Assembly (NCBI RefSeq): GCF_006439355.1
Contig: NZ_VFTG01000021.1
Location: 46,682 to 110,681, forward strand
Length of the DNA stretch: 64,000 nucleotides
Source: Mesorhizobium sp. B4-1-3
GTDB taxonomy: Bacteria > Pseudomonadota > Alphaproteobacteria > Rhizobiales > Rhizobiaceae
Direction: 5' to 3'
Shown here: positions 36,113-45,023 of the stretch, piece after piece
Position numbering within the stretch: position 1 is the stretch's first letter
How the letters are laid out: the number at the start of each line of letters is the position of its first letter
Notes under the pieces: model-generated
Databases searched by the model: none
The model's input: only the letters and a program-made list of their open reading frames with translations
What the model was told of the DNA's origin: nothing
Translations under genes and position numbers: made by a program

Positions 36113-37468
36113 TTACTTGATGCCGTCCCAGCTTTTCTGGATGTCGGCGGCGACGTCCTGCGCGGACTTGCCGCCGACCAGGTCGACCATGCCGGTCCAG
36201 AACGAACCCGCGCCGATCTTGCCGGGCATCAGGTCGGATCCGTCGAACCGCACCGTCGTGGCGCCGACCAGGATCTCGCCCTGCTTCTTCAGCGCCTCGC
36301 TGCCATAGGCCTCCTTGTTGGCCGCCTTGAACGGGGTGACGAAGCTCTTCTGCGCCATCCACAATTCATGCGCGAGCGGCATTTCGAGGAACTTGATGAA
36401 CTCGCGCGAGGCCTTGGAATCCTTGGTGATCATCACCAGCGTTCCGGCCACTTCGAGCGGCGTGCCGAGCTCCGGCTTGGAAGCGTAAGGCGGATAGGGG
36501 AAGAAGTCGGCGTCCTGGCCGAGCTTCACGTTCTCCGGGAAGAAGGACGGGATGAACGACGCCTGATGATGCATGTAGCACTTGGGCGGCACGGTGAAGA
36601 GGCCCTTCGGACTGTCGCGGAAGTCGGTCGCCGCGACCGCCTTGGCGCCGCCGTCCACCATCTTGTCGTCGGTGGCGATCTTGCCGAAGATGTCGATGGC
36701 GTTGACCACGGCCGGGTCGGTGAACGGGATCTCGTTCTTGACCCACTTGTCGTAGACCTCCGGCGGCTGGGTCCTCAGCATGATATCTTCGACCCAATCG
36801 GTCGCCGGCCAGCCGGTGGCGCCGCCGGACCCGAGCCCGATGCACCAGGGCTTTCCGCCATCGGCGATGATCTTCTTTTCGAGGTCGGCAAGCTCTTCCT
36901 GGGTCTTCGGTACCTTGTAGCCGGCCTCGTCAAAATTGTCGGGCGAGTACCAGACCAGTCCCTTCACGTCGATCTTGTAGGGAAAGGCGTAGAAGCCGGG
37001 CTTGCCGTCCTTACCGTTATAGGTGCCGAGCTTGGCCCAGGAATCGCCGGCGGCGTAGTTCTCCTTGATCCAGGCGGCGACGTCGTCGCCCAGCGGGGTG
37101 AGCACGCCCTTGGAGGCAAGGTCCTGGATCAGGCCGGGCTGCGGCAGGACGGCGATGTTGGGTGGGCTGCCTGCCTGGGTGTCGATGACGATCTGCTGCT
37201 CATAATTCTCGGACGAGGAATATTTCACGTCCGCGCCGGTCGCTTCCTGGAAATAGTCGAGAACCGAACGCACAAGCGTCTCGTCCTCGCCGCGCCACGG
37301 CCCGAAGATGGTCAGCGTCTCGCCCTTGAGATCGACCTTCTTCAGGTCGTCGTAGTTCGACCAATGAAATTTAGAATCCTCGCCCGGCTTGAACTTCAGT
37401 TCGGCTTGCGCCGGCAGGCTGAGGGCGAGTGCCGCGAATGCCGCACCCAAAAGAAGCATTTTCTTCAT
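36113..37468 (-). CDS. aglE: Periplasmic alpha-glucoside-binding protein
   Basis: A 451-residue family-1 solute-binding protein with a Sec signal ('KKMLLLGAAFAALALSLPAQA', cleavage before ELKFKPG). It is the high-affinity receptor of the AglEFGK importer. It is the first gene of the operon, divergent from aglR. A palindromic operator lies 110 bp upstream. Confidence 0.93.
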   Translation of the reverse strand: MKKMLLLGAAFAALALSLPAQAELKFKPGEDSKFHWSNYDDLKKVDLKGETLTIFGPWRGEDETLVRSVLDYFQEATGADVKYSSSENYEQQIVIDTQAGSPPNIAVLPQPGLIQDLASKGVLTPLGDDVAAWIKENYAAGDSWAKLGTYNGKDGKPGFYAFPYKIDVKGLVWYSPDNFDEAGYKVPKTQEELADLEKKIIADGGKPWCIGLGSGGATGWPATDWVEDIMLRTQPPEVYDKWVKNEIPFTDPAVVNAIDIFGKIATDDKMVDGGAKAVAATDFRDSPKGLFTVPPKCYMHHQASFIPSFFPENVKLGQDADFFPYPPYASKPELGTPLEVAGTLVMITKDSKASREFIKFLEMPLAHELWMAQKSFVTPFKAANKEAYGSEALKKQGEILVGATTVRFDGSDLMPGKIGAGSFWTGMVDLVGGKSAQDVAADIQKSWDGIK

Positions 37469-37577
37469 CGCAAATCCTCCCAGTGGTCACAAACAGGACG
37501 AAACCTCCATTTCGTCCGCCGACGCCCGCGGAACTGTGACTCAGCGAAAGGGCAACCGCAACCTTTCGAAGAGACTT

Positions 37578-37591
37578 CCAAAGCGCTTTGG
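37578..37591. promoter_or_regulatory. LacI-type operator upstream of aglE
   Basis: A perfect 14-bp palindrome CCAAAGCGCTTTGG, with the central CpG and AAAGC half-sites typical of LacI-family operators. The same core occurs at the aglR start. It lies 110 bp upstream of the aglE start in the divergent region, and is probably bound by AglR. No other feature was seen in 37469-37828 except the second operator. Confidence 0.8.
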
Positions 37592-37801
37592 CTAATTTGA
37601 TCTCGCCATTGAATCCTTTGGAAGTCAAGAGGGAGAGTTCATTAATCGATTTAAATCTGGCGTAAGGGGAGAGGTAAGGTGCACTGCAGCATGCTTTTTT
37701 GGCGCTGCAGCAGCAATTTTGCTTCAAACGGCGCTGATGGGCATTTAAGGTCCGGTCGTGCTTGGCGGCCTTGCCAACAATCATCGGATCGATTCAAGTT
37801 G

Positions 37802-37811
37802 AAAGCGCTTT
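37802..37811. promoter_or_regulatory. Second LacI-type operator, just before aglR
   Basis: AAAGCGCTTT, the same 10-bp core as at 37578-37591, placed 17 bp before the aglR start codon and touching its ribosome-site region. Binding here would give autoregulation. The centres of the two sites are about 222 bp apart, compatible with DNA looping. Confidence 0.75.
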
Positions 37812-37828
37812 GAGGCTGGAGGCCTTCG

Positions 37829-38851
37829 ATGAACCTCAAGCAACTCTCGCATATGCTGTCGCTCTCGCAGACCACGGTGAGCCGGGCGCTGAACGGCTAT
37901 CCCGAGGTCAATGAGGAAACCCGGCGCCGGGTCATTGATGCCGCCAAGCGCCACGGCTACCGGCCGAACCCCAGCGCGCGCCGCCTTGCCACCGGCAAGT
38001 CTGGAATGATCGGCTATGTGCTGCCGACAGGGGCTGCCGTCGATATCGATCCGCACTTCGTAGAATTCCTCTCCGGCCTCGGCGACTATGCCCGCGCGCA
38101 TGAGCTCGACCTCGTGCTTTCGCCCGCCGATGCCGACGACGAAGAGACGACCTACCGGCGCATCGTCGCCAACCGCCAGGTCGACGCCGTCTACATCTCC
38201 TCGCCGCGTCCGGCCGACAAGCGGCTGGCGCTCGTCAACACGCTGGGCATTCCCTTCATTGTCCACGGCCGCAGCGAGGGCTTCGACTTCGACTACCCCT
38301 ATCTCGACATCGACAATGAGGGCGCTTTCCACGAAGCGGCCCGCCTGCTGGTCCAGCTCGGCCACAAGCGCCTGGCGCTGATCAACGGCAACGATCGCGA
38401 AACCTTCGCCATCCACCGCGAGCGCGGCGTGGGCCGCGCGCTTGCCGCGAGCGGGCTGACGCTCGGCGAACGCCACATCCGCTCGGTCACCATGACCGAG
38501 GAGAACGGCTACCGAGCCGCCCGCCGCCTGCTCGAGGAAAACGAGCCGCCGACGGCGATCGTCTGCTCCAGTCTCATCATGGCGCTGGGCGTCGTGCGCG
38601 CCGTGCGCGATCTCGGCCTGACCATACCGGGCGACCTCTCGCTGGTCGCCCATGACGACGTCTTCCCCTGGCTGCGGCCGGAAAACTTCCCGGTACCGCT
38701 GTCGACGACGCGCTCTTCGATCCGCCTCGCCGGCGCGCGTGTCGCCGAGCGGCTCGCGGCGCGGATTTCGGGGCTCGAAGAGGGGGCACGCGGAGAGGTC
38801 TGGCCGGTGGACTTGGTGGTGCGAGGGTCCGTCGCTGGGGCGCCGCTATAG
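37829..38851 (+). CDS. aglR: LacI-family repressor of the alpha-glucoside operon
   Basis: A 340-residue LacI/GalR regulator. The N-terminal HTH 'LSLSQTTVSRALNGYPEVN' and hinge ('YRPNPSARRLATGKSGMIGY') precede a periplasmic-binding-protein-like sugar-sensing domain. Divergent position and two matching palindromes identify it as AglR. The ribosome site GGAGG lies 7 nt upstream. Confidence 0.92.
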   Translation: MNLKQLSHMLSLSQTTVSRALNGYPEVNEETRRRVIDAAKRHGYRPNPSARRLATGKSGMIGYVLPTGAAVDIDPHFVEFLSGLGDYARAHELDLVLSPADADDEETTYRRIVANRQVDAVYISSPRPADKRLALVNTLGIPFIVHGRSEGFDFDYPYLDIDNEGAFHEAARLLVQLGHKRLALINGNDRETFAIHRERGVGRALAASGLTLGERHIRSVTMTEENGYRAARRLLEENEPPTAIVCSSLIMALGVVRAVRDLGLTIPGDLSLVAHDDVFPWLRPENFPVPLSTTRSSIRLAGARVAERLAARISGLEEGARGEVWPVDLVVRGSVAGAPL

Positions 38852-39002
38852 CGGAGCACCCTAGTTCTTCCAGTCTGATGATGTAACGAAATATCTCTGC
38901 CGACGAAGTAGCTGGACGCCCCTTCAAGAGCCTGCAGCTTGCCAATCCACCGCTGGCTGCGGCTCCTTGGCATGGCATATCGCTTCCGGCAAAGGACATA
39001 GC

Positions 39003-39491
39003 ATGCATAGAGAGTTTAACGTCGCTGAGACAGGCTTCGGCTCTTATTGGCCGCTCGCCATCCTCAGGTGGGTAATGGTGCTAATTTTAGTATCCTTCGG
39101 CATCCAGAAGTTCACACCGCAGTCAGCGCAAGGAGTTGCTCTATTCATCTCAAACAGCCCGTTCGTTTCTTGGCTCCAGATTTTTGGAATTAGAGGAGAG
39201 GCTTATCTTCTGGGCTGTATCGAGTTGGCGACGGCTGCTCTTTTGGCGTTGGGGGCTTTTGTGCCTATCCTGTCTGCCTTGGGCGCCTTGATCGGGGTCG
39301 GTACGTTTCTCATCACTTGGTCATTTTTCTTCACGACCCCCGGCGTTGTCGTATGGAGCATTTCCACCGACCCAATTGCATGGAATCTGGCTGGAGAATT
39401 TCTCTACAAAGACGTCGTGCTTCTCTGCGTTTGCCTGGTGTTGTTTCTTAACTCTCTTCCAACGGGTTTGGTCCGCCTTCGAGAGAAGTAA
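39003..39491 (+). CDS. YkgB/RclC-like membrane protein (DUF417)
   Basis: A 162-residue inner-membrane protein with about four hydrophobic helices ('WVMVLILVSFGIQKFTPQSA', 'YLLGCIELATAALLALGAFV'). It matches the YkgB/RclC family, linked in E. coli to reactive-chlorine resistance. The coding sequence is clearly less GC-rich than its neighbours, which suggests recent transfer. The ATG at 39003 has AAAGGA upstream. The function here is inferred from the family only. Confidence 0.8.
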   Translation: MHREFNVAETGFGSYWPLAILRWVMVLILVSFGIQKFTPQSAQGVALFISNSPFVSWLQIFGIRGEAYLLGCIELATAALLALGAFVPILSALGALIGVGTFLITWSFFFTTPGVVVWSISTDPIAWNLAGEFLYKDVVLLCVCLVLFLNSLPTGLVRLREK

Positions 39492-39527
39492 CGATGGACG
39501 GAGTACCTGTTGGAGGCTGTGCTGCGT

Positions 39528-39581
39528 CTAGAGCATGATCCCGAAAAGTGGAAACCGGTTTTCGGAGAAAGATCATGCTCC
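39528..39581. repeat. Short palindromic repeat (AGCATGAT family, canonical form)
   Basis: TAGAGCATGATC ... GATCATGCTC with inner arms CCGAAAA and TTTTCGG, the canonical form of a repeat common in Rhizobiales genomes. It lies 37 bp after the YkgB-like stop. The rest of the gene-free stretch 39492-39821 holds nothing else I recognise. Confidence 0.85.
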
Positions 39582-39821
39582 AACAAAGAGTTAGATCGTG
39601 GGGGCGACTCAACGGAACGCCATCACGATCTAGGGTCCAGTATCCTGCGGAATGCGCCTGACAAGCCACTTGGGCGCCGGTAGAGGTCAGGACCCACAGC
39701 TCCGCCGCCCACCCGCTTTGCAGGGTGCCTTTGCGGTCGTGGGACAACAGTCCGCCTTCCGCTGCTCCTGATCTTGGACGCTGACAACCGGTAAGCCAGA
39801 ACGGTCAACCAGTCCTTCCGG

Positions 39822-41177
39822 GTGCGCCACTTGCCGACATTCCCGTTCACCGAAGCGGATCCAATCCAACACCCTGGGCCGCCGCCCAAGGCTTCGGAGG
39901 TGGTGATCGTCGGTGGCGGTGTCATCGGCGTAACGACGGCCCTTTTCCTTGCGGCCCGAAACATTCCGGTGACGCTGCTGGAAAAAGGGCGCGTCGCGGC
40001 CGAGCAGTCCTCGCGAAACTGGGGCTGGATCAGGAAGCAGGGGCGAGACGCAGATGAGCTGCCGATCGTCATCGAGGCTTGTCGCCTGTGGCGGCAACTG
40101 GCCGAGGAATGCGGCGAGGACATCGGGCTGAACCAGACCGGCGTGACGTACCTGGCGGACGCCGACAAGGACATGGCCAAGTTCGAAGAATTCATGCGGA
40201 TCGCCGCGATCCATGAGCTCGACACGCGCCTTCTGGACGCCGACGAGACTGCGAAACTCATCACCGGCATGTCGCGCAGATTCGCGGGCGCGATGACGAC
40301 GCCCTCCGATATGCGCGCGGAGCCTTGGTTGGCGGTGCCGGCGCTGGCCAGGCTTGCCGTGCGAAAAGGCGCCAGGATCGTCGAGAATTGCGCCGTGCGC
40401 ACCCTCGACATCGCGGCCGGCAGAATCAAGGGCGTGTGGACCGAGGCGGGATATATCGAGGCCTCCACCGTGCTGGTCGCGGGCGGCGCGTGGTCTTCCC
40501 TGTTCCTGGCGAGGCACGGCGTGTCCATCCCCCAGCTCAGCGTCCGCGTCACCGTGGCCGCGACGGAACCCTTGCCCGAGATCTATGCAGGCGCGGCCGC
40601 CGACGATCACATCGCCTTCAGGCGCAGGCAGGATGGCGGATACACGCTCGCCGCGGGCGGCAGCCACTTGCTTTATTTGGGGCCTGACGCGTTCCGTCAC
40701 TTCACTCAATATCTTCCCGCCCTCAGGGACAATCCGTTCGGAACGCGCTATTTCCCGTTCGCCCCGTCGGGCTACCCCGATGGCTGGTCGACGCCGCGCA
40801 ATTGGGCGCCGGATTCAGAGAGTCCTTTCGAGAGAATGCGGGTGCTCGACCCGGCTCCTGAGCCGGCAAAGCTTCGGTTGATCGAGCGCAATTTCAAACA
40901 GCTTTTCCCCCGGTTCGAGACGGTTCGCCTGAAGGCGGGCTGGGGCGGTATGATCGACGCCATGCCCGACGTCGTCCCCGTGGTGGACAAGGTGCGGGCA
41001 ATCGGCGGTCTTTTCGTCGCAACGGGAATGTGCGGCCATGGCTTCGGCATCGGGCCTGGCATAGGCCGCGTCGTCTCCGACCTTATCCAGGGAAATGACA
41101 TCGGGCACGATCTCAGCCGCTTCCGGATGTCGCGTTTCCATGATGGAAGCCCTGTCCGGCTGGGGCCGGCGCTTTAA
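39822..41177 (+). CDS. FAD-dependent oxidoreductase (DAO/DadA family)
   Basis: A 451-residue protein with the dinucleotide motif 'VVIVGGGVIGVTTALFLAAR' (about 27-46), 'LLEKGRVAAEQSSRNWGW' and the C-terminal 'GLFVATGMCGHGFGIGPGIG'. These define the DAO family (D-amino-acid, sarcosine and gamma-glutamylputrescine oxidases). The substrate is unknown. The GTG at 39822 is a weak start; an internal ATG could be used. It has no obvious operon partner. Confidence 0.8.
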   Translation: MRHLPTFPFTEADPIQHPGPPPKASEVVIVGGGVIGVTTALFLAARNIPVTLLEKGRVAAEQSSRNWGWIRKQGRDADELPIVIEACRLWRQLAEECGEDIGLNQTGVTYLADADKDMAKFEEFMRIAAIHELDTRLLDADETAKLITGMSRRFAGAMTTPSDMRAEPWLAVPALARLAVRKGARIVENCAVRTLDIAAGRIKGVWTEAGYIEASTVLVAGGAWSSLFLARHGVSIPQLSVRVTVAATEPLPEIYAGAAADDHIAFRRRQDGGYTLAAGGSHLLYLGPDAFRHFTQYLPALRDNPFGTRYFPFAPSGYPDGWSTPRNWAPDSESPFERMRVLDPAPEPAKLRLIERNFKQLFPRFETVRLKAGWGGMIDAMPDVVPVVDKVRAIGGLFVATGMCGHGFGIGPGIGRVVSDLIQGNDIGHDLSRFRMSRFHDGSPVRLGPAL

Positions 41178-41230
41178 GTTGGCAATTGGCCGCCGCCATC
41201 CCGCAGGTAGGATAGCCGACTGCACGAGAC

Positions 41231-42739
41231 TCACTCCTTCGCCGCTCCAGCCGCCTTGATGTCCAGCAGCCCATAGCCGAAGTCATTGTCCCGCCCCTTG
41301 GGCCCAAGATCCTTGGCCGTTGCGGCAAGCGCCTTCTCGATCTCGTCAGCCGTGCGGTCCGGCGCGGCGTGGATCAGGTTGGCGATGGCGCCGGAGACGA
41401 TCGCGGCGGCGAAGGACGTGCCGGTCACCACGTCCGAGCCGGCCCCGCTCGGCGCCACCATCTCGACGCCCGGCGCCGAGATGAAGACATAGGCGCCGCG
41501 ATTGGCCTGCGGCATCAGCCCGTCCTTGGCGTCGGTGGCGGTCACCGCGATCACGCCGTCGAAAGCGGCAGGATAGCCATAGGGCGCTTTCGGGCCGTTG
41601 TTGCCGGCGGCGGCCACCAGCACCATGCCCATCGCCCGCGCATTGCGGCAGGCGGTGCCGAGCAGGTCGTTCTTCGGGCCGACGAAGCTCATATTGATGA
41701 TGCGCACATTCTGCTCGGCCGCCCAGTCGAGCGCCGAGAGGATGACGTCCATGGTCGACTTGCCGCCTTCGAAGGCGCGCGCGTGATAGATTTTAGCGCC
41801 CGGCGCCATGCCTTCCAGCGGTCCGATGCCGGCGATCAGCCCGTCGACCGAGGTGCCGTGATCGCGCTTCTCGATCGGCACGTTGGGCATGGCGTCATAT
41901 TGGTCGGCAATGACGCCGGCGAGCGCCGGATTGCTGTCGTCGATACCCGTATCGATAACGGCGACCCGCACATTCTCGCCGGTCGCTTCTTTCGAATCGA
42001 GCGCGATGCGGTCGAAAGCATAGTTCACGATGCCGGCCGCCTGCTGCAGCGTGTAGATGTGGTTCGGTTCGCGTCGCTGTGTGCGGCCGTCGGCGGCGAG
42101 CTGCGCCAGCACCACGCCGACAGGTCGCCCGTCGGTGATGCCGAAGCGCACCAAAGTGGTGCCGAGCAGCCGCGACTGGCGCTGCGAACGCACCTGCAGG
42201 CCGAAGGAATTGGCGATCTGCTGCACCACGCCGGGGTCGCCGGCGACCGTCACCAGCACCTCGTCGGGCACGAACGCGCCGGCGATGGCGCGCGGCGGTT
42301 CGGCCAGATTGAGGCCTTGCGGCACCGTGACCGGACCGCTCGGCGCCGGAGCGGGCGGCGGGGTGCTGCTGGAACCGTTCGACGACGATGATCCGTTGGA
42401 AGGCGCGGGCGTTTGCGGAGCCGCACTCGCCGGCGGGTTCGGGAACAGATCGACGATCAGCGCCGGCAGGAACACCGCGCCGCCCGTGGCGGTCCCTGCG
42501 CCTGGCGTTCGGCCACCATTCGCTGCGCCATTGTCGCTGCAGCCGCCGCCCGCCGCCGTCGTGCGGTTCAGGCAATCGAGCTGTTTTTGCGTCAGGTTGG
42601 GATCATTGGTCTGCGCGAACGCGGGCGCGGCGGCAAATGTGGCCGCGAGGATTACCGTGTGAAGAATGATCCTTGGTCCCGACGCAAGTCCGGACGGAAA
42701 ACCACGGCGTATTTTTCCTGGAATTGCGTTAGCCGCCAT
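41231..42739 (-). CDS. Secreted subtilisin-family (S8) serine protease
   Basis: A 502-residue preproprotein: a Sec signal (about 20-42, ending 'APAFA'), a low-complexity Ser/Pro linker (about 105-140), a propeptide-like domain (about 155-230, 'DEVLVTVAGDPGVVQQIANS'), then the S8 domain. The triad is Asp263 ('AVIDTGI'), His294 ('RDHGTSV') and Ser442 ('TGTSFAAA'), with Asn near 380 for the oxyanion hole. It is encoded directly behind an anti-sigma gene with an 11-nt overlap, so it belongs to the ECF regulon operon. Confidence 0.9.
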   Translation of the reverse strand: MAANAIPGKIRRGFPSGLASGPRIILHTVILAATFAAAPAFAQTNDPNLTQKQLDCLNRTTAAGGGCSDNGAANGGRTPGAGTATGGAVFLPALIVDLFPNPPASAAPQTPAPSNGSSSSNGSSSTPPPAPAPSGPVTVPQGLNLAEPPRAIAGAFVPDEVLVTVAGDPGVVQQIANSFGLQVRSQRQSRLLGTTLVRFGITDGRPVGVVLAQLAADGRTQRREPNHIYTLQQAAGIVNYAFDRIALDSKEATGENVRVAVIDTGIDDSNPALAGVIADQYDAMPNVPIEKRDHGTSVDGLIAGIGPLEGMAPGAKIYHARAFEGGKSTMDVILSALDWAAEQNVRIINMSFVGPKNDLLGTACRNARAMGMVLVAAAGNNGPKAPYGYPAAFDGVIAVTATDAKDGLMPQANRGAYVFISAPGVEMVAPSGAGSDVVTGTSFAAAIVSGAIANLIHAAPDRTADEIEKALAATAKDLGPKGRDNDFGYGLLDIKAAGAAKE

Positions 42740-43394
42740 CGGCCGGTTTCCTTCCCTGGATCACAGCATCCGCGAATGGCTGGGCCGCAACAAGGCCGAC
42801 GAGCCTGTCGTAATCGGCCGCTGTGCTGGCCGGGATCGTCAGGTGGAACACGCCGTCCGCGGTCGGGCCGCCGGCGATCTTCAGCCCGTTCTGGCCGAGG
42901 AAGGCGGCGACATCGGCCATCTTGGCATCCGGCTTGAACTTGACCAGCGCGAAAGGCAGCTTCGCCAGATCGTCCTCGGCGCCGGCCACCTCGAAGTCGT
43001 TGCCCTTGCCCCCCGGCCGTTCGAAGGACTGCACGATGACCAGCGCAAGCAGTGCCGCGGCCGCGGCCCAGGCAACGCCGGCGGGCATTGCCGTCACCCG
43101 GCCGAAGAGTTTCGCCAGCCAGGATTGGCCGGGTGCGCGCACGGGGCCAGCCTCGGCGTCGAGCGCCCTGGTAAAACGGCTCAGCGCATCGGCGGGTGGG
43201 CGGATCGCTTCGTTGGCGGCGGCGGTGCCGGAGAACTCGGCCTCTGCCTCGCCAAGGGCGGCAAGCGCCGCCGGATCGGTCGCCAGCCATTCCTCGACGG
43301 CCTCCAGCTCGGCGCCTTCCAGCGAGCCGTTCAGATAGAACGGCAGCAGCGTCTCCATCTCGTCGCGGCGCGACATCTTTTCAGCGGCACTCAT
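42729..43394 (-). CDS. Membrane-anchored anti-sigma factor
   Basis: A 221-residue protein: a cytoplasmic N-terminal part (1-100, 'LPFYLNGSLEGAELEAVEEW', the helical anti-sigma pattern without Cys/His zinc ligands), one membrane helix (about 105-122, 'WAAAAALLALVIVQS'), and a periplasmic domain of about 95 residues. The periplasmic part has the alternating pattern of an I9-type subtilisin propeptide ('PFALVKFKPDAKMADVAAFL', 'GVFHLTIPA'). It starts within the sigma gene's stop (ATGA overlap) and overlaps the subtilase gene. Confidence 0.8.
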   Translation of the reverse strand: MSAAEKMSRRDEMETLLPFYLNGSLEGAELEAVEEWLATDPAALAALGEAEAEFSGTAAANEAIRPPADALSRFTRALDAEAGPVRAPGQSWLAKLFGRVTAMPAGVAWAAAAALLALVIVQSFERPGGKGNDFEVAGAEDDLAKLPFALVKFKPDAKMADVAAFLGQNGLKIAGGPTADGVFHLTIPASTAADYDRLVGLVAAQPFADAVIQGRKPADGG

Positions 43395-43957
43395 GGCCAC
43401 CCCCTGTCGTAACCAGCGGCCTTCAACGCTTCGCCGAGTTTCTTGCGGGCGTAGAACATCCTGGTCTTGACGGTCGCGACCGGAATGCCGAGCACCTCGC
43501 CGATCTCGGTCACCGACTGGCCGTGGTAATAGGCAAGATCGATCACCGTGCGGTGTTCCTCAGCCAAGGCATCGACGAAGCGGCGCAAGGCGGCGGCCTT
43601 GTCCTCCTTCATGGTGACGATTTCCGGCGTGTCGGCGCCGTCGGGAACCTGCGCCGCGTCGTCGTCGTCGATCCAATCTTCCTTCTTCTTGCGCAGCGAA
43701 GACAGCGCCTTGAAGCGGGCGATGCCGAGCAGCCACGTCGAAACTTCGGATCGGCCCTCAAAGCTGGGCGCCTGTTTCCAAAGCTCGAGAAAAACCTCGT
43801 TCGCGATATCGTCGGCCATCATTTCCGATCCCGTCTGGCGCGCCACGAAGCGGTAGATCCGCGCGTGGTGACGCATGAACAGGAGCCGAACGGCGGCCCG
43901 GTCGCCCTTCGCGACCCGGTCTACAAGCGCGCGATCGGTTTCCGTCGCCGCATTCAT
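43391..43957 (-). CDS. ECF RNA polymerase sigma factor
   Basis: A 188-residue ECF sigma factor. Region 2 contains 'RIYRFVARQTGSEMMADDIA' and 'EVFLELWKQA'; region 4 contains 'HRTVIDLAYYHGQSVTEIGE' and 'PVATVKTRMFYARKKL'. The start at 43957 is preferred for domain fit; a GTG at 44017 would add 20 residues and has a purine-rich but too-close ribosome site. It is first in the sigma / anti-sigma / subtilase operon. The target promoter was not identified. Confidence 0.88.
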   Translation of the reverse strand: MNAATETDRALVDRVAKGDRAAVRLLFMRHHARIYRFVARQTGSEMMADDIANEVFLELWKQAPSFEGRSEVSTWLLGIARFKALSSLRKKKEDWIDDDDAAQVPDGADTPEIVTMKEDKAAALRRFVDALAEEHRTVIDLAYYHGQSVTEIGEVLGIPVATVKTRMFYARKKLGEALKAAGYDRGWP

Positions 43958-44102
43958 GGCCGGTCGAGCCGCCTGGCTCCTCGTGGCTCTGTCGCTGATC
44001 GGTCCAAAAAGGTTCACCCTCCGCCAAGGATTTTTCGGAGGCTAACCGAAGAAAGGGGGCGTTGCCAGTAGGCAGGATTTCCCCTTCTCCCCCTGGGGAA
44101 AG

Positions 44103-44942
44103 CTAAACCAAAAACACCCTCGCCTTCATCGTCTCGGGTATCGCAACGCCAAGCCGGCTCAGCACCGTCGGCGCGAGCTGCAGCTGATCGAGCAGCGTGT
44201 CGGCCTGGGGGCCCTTCGCAGGACCGAAATAATACAGCGCGAAATCCTGCATCGCGTCGTCATGGCCGCCATGGTGGCCCCGGTCGGTCTGGCCATGGTC
44301 GGCCGTCACGATCACTTCATAGCCGGCTTGGCGCCATTGCGGCAGGAAGGCTGCGAGCATTCCGTCCATGGCGTAGCAGGCATGGTCCATCTCATGGCAG
44401 TCATGGCCGAAACGATGGCCCATCGAGTCCAGCGTGCAGGTGTGCAGGATGCCGTAGTCGATGCGGTGGCGTTTGGTCAGCATGGTCAGTGTCGCGAACA
44501 GGTCGACGTCGCTCGGCGTCATCTGGTTCTTGAGATTGTAGCCGGTCATGGTGTGGAAGCGGCCATGCGTGATCGGTCCGCTTGGATCGTCGAACTCCAT
44601 GTCCTCGACAAGGTCGAACGGATACGAGCGGAAGAATTCCGACCAGTAGGAATGGGTCACCGCGCCCGTCTTGCCGCCGACCTTGCTCACTTCCGAGAAG
44701 ATATCCGGTTGCGTGACGCGGAAGCGGTTCTCGTTGGAAAGGATGCCGTGCACCTGCGGCGTCACCCCGGTGTGAATCGAGGCGTAGCAGCAGGCCGACG
44801 TCGACGGCAGCACCGAGCGCATCTTCCATACCTGCGCCTCGCCCGACTGAGCCCAGCCTTCGAGATTGCCCATCAGCCGGCGCCAGTTCCGGTAGGGCAC
44901 GCCGTCGAGGATGATCAGTAGCAGTTTGGATTTGAGCGCCAC
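44103..44942 (-). CDS. Alkaline-phosphatase-superfamily phosphodiesterase-like enzyme
   Basis: A 279-residue protein with a GTG start. Metal ligands Asp13 ('ILDGVPYR'), 'HTCTLDSMGHR' and 'VTADHGQTDRGHHGGHDD' match type I phosphodiesterase / nucleotide pyrophosphatases. The nucleophile position (Thr in NPP-type enzymes) appears to be Ser49 in 'PSTSACCYAS'. There is no signal peptide. It lies 81 bp downstream of a binding-protein gene and behind a strong hairpin, so it is probably the low-expressed last gene of the transporter operon. A phosphorylated or phosphonate solute is possible. Confidence 0.8.
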   Translation of the reverse strand: MALKSKLLLIILDGVPYRNWRRLMGNLEGWAQSGEAQVWKMRSVLPSTSACCYASIHTGVTPQVHGILSNENRFRVTQPDIFSEVSKVGGKTGAVTHSYWSEFFRSYPFDLVEDMEFDDPSGPITHGRFHTMTGYNLKNQMTPSDVDLFATLTMLTKRHRIDYGILHTCTLDSMGHRFGHDCHEMDHACYAMDGMLAAFLPQWRQAGYEVIVTADHGQTDRGHHGGHDDAMQDFALYYFGPAKGPQADTLLDQLQLAPTVLSRLGVAIPETMKARVFLV

Positions 44943-44974
44943 GAAACGTTCCTGTGACTGTTCTTCGAAACGAA

Positions 44975-45005
44975 AGCGCCGCGTGTCGCGCGGACACGCG
45001 GCGCT
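44975..45005 (-). terminator. Strong hairpin after second binding-protein gene
   Basis: A perfect 13-bp stem AGCGCCGCGTGTC / GACACGCGGCGCT (44975-44987 and 44993-45005) with a GCGCG loop. On the minus strand it is followed by TTTCGTTTCG, a modest T-rich tail. It probably acts as a partial terminator between the binding protein and the phosphodiesterase gene. Confidence 0.75.
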
Positions 45006-45023
45006 CCTTTGGATAGCTTGATA

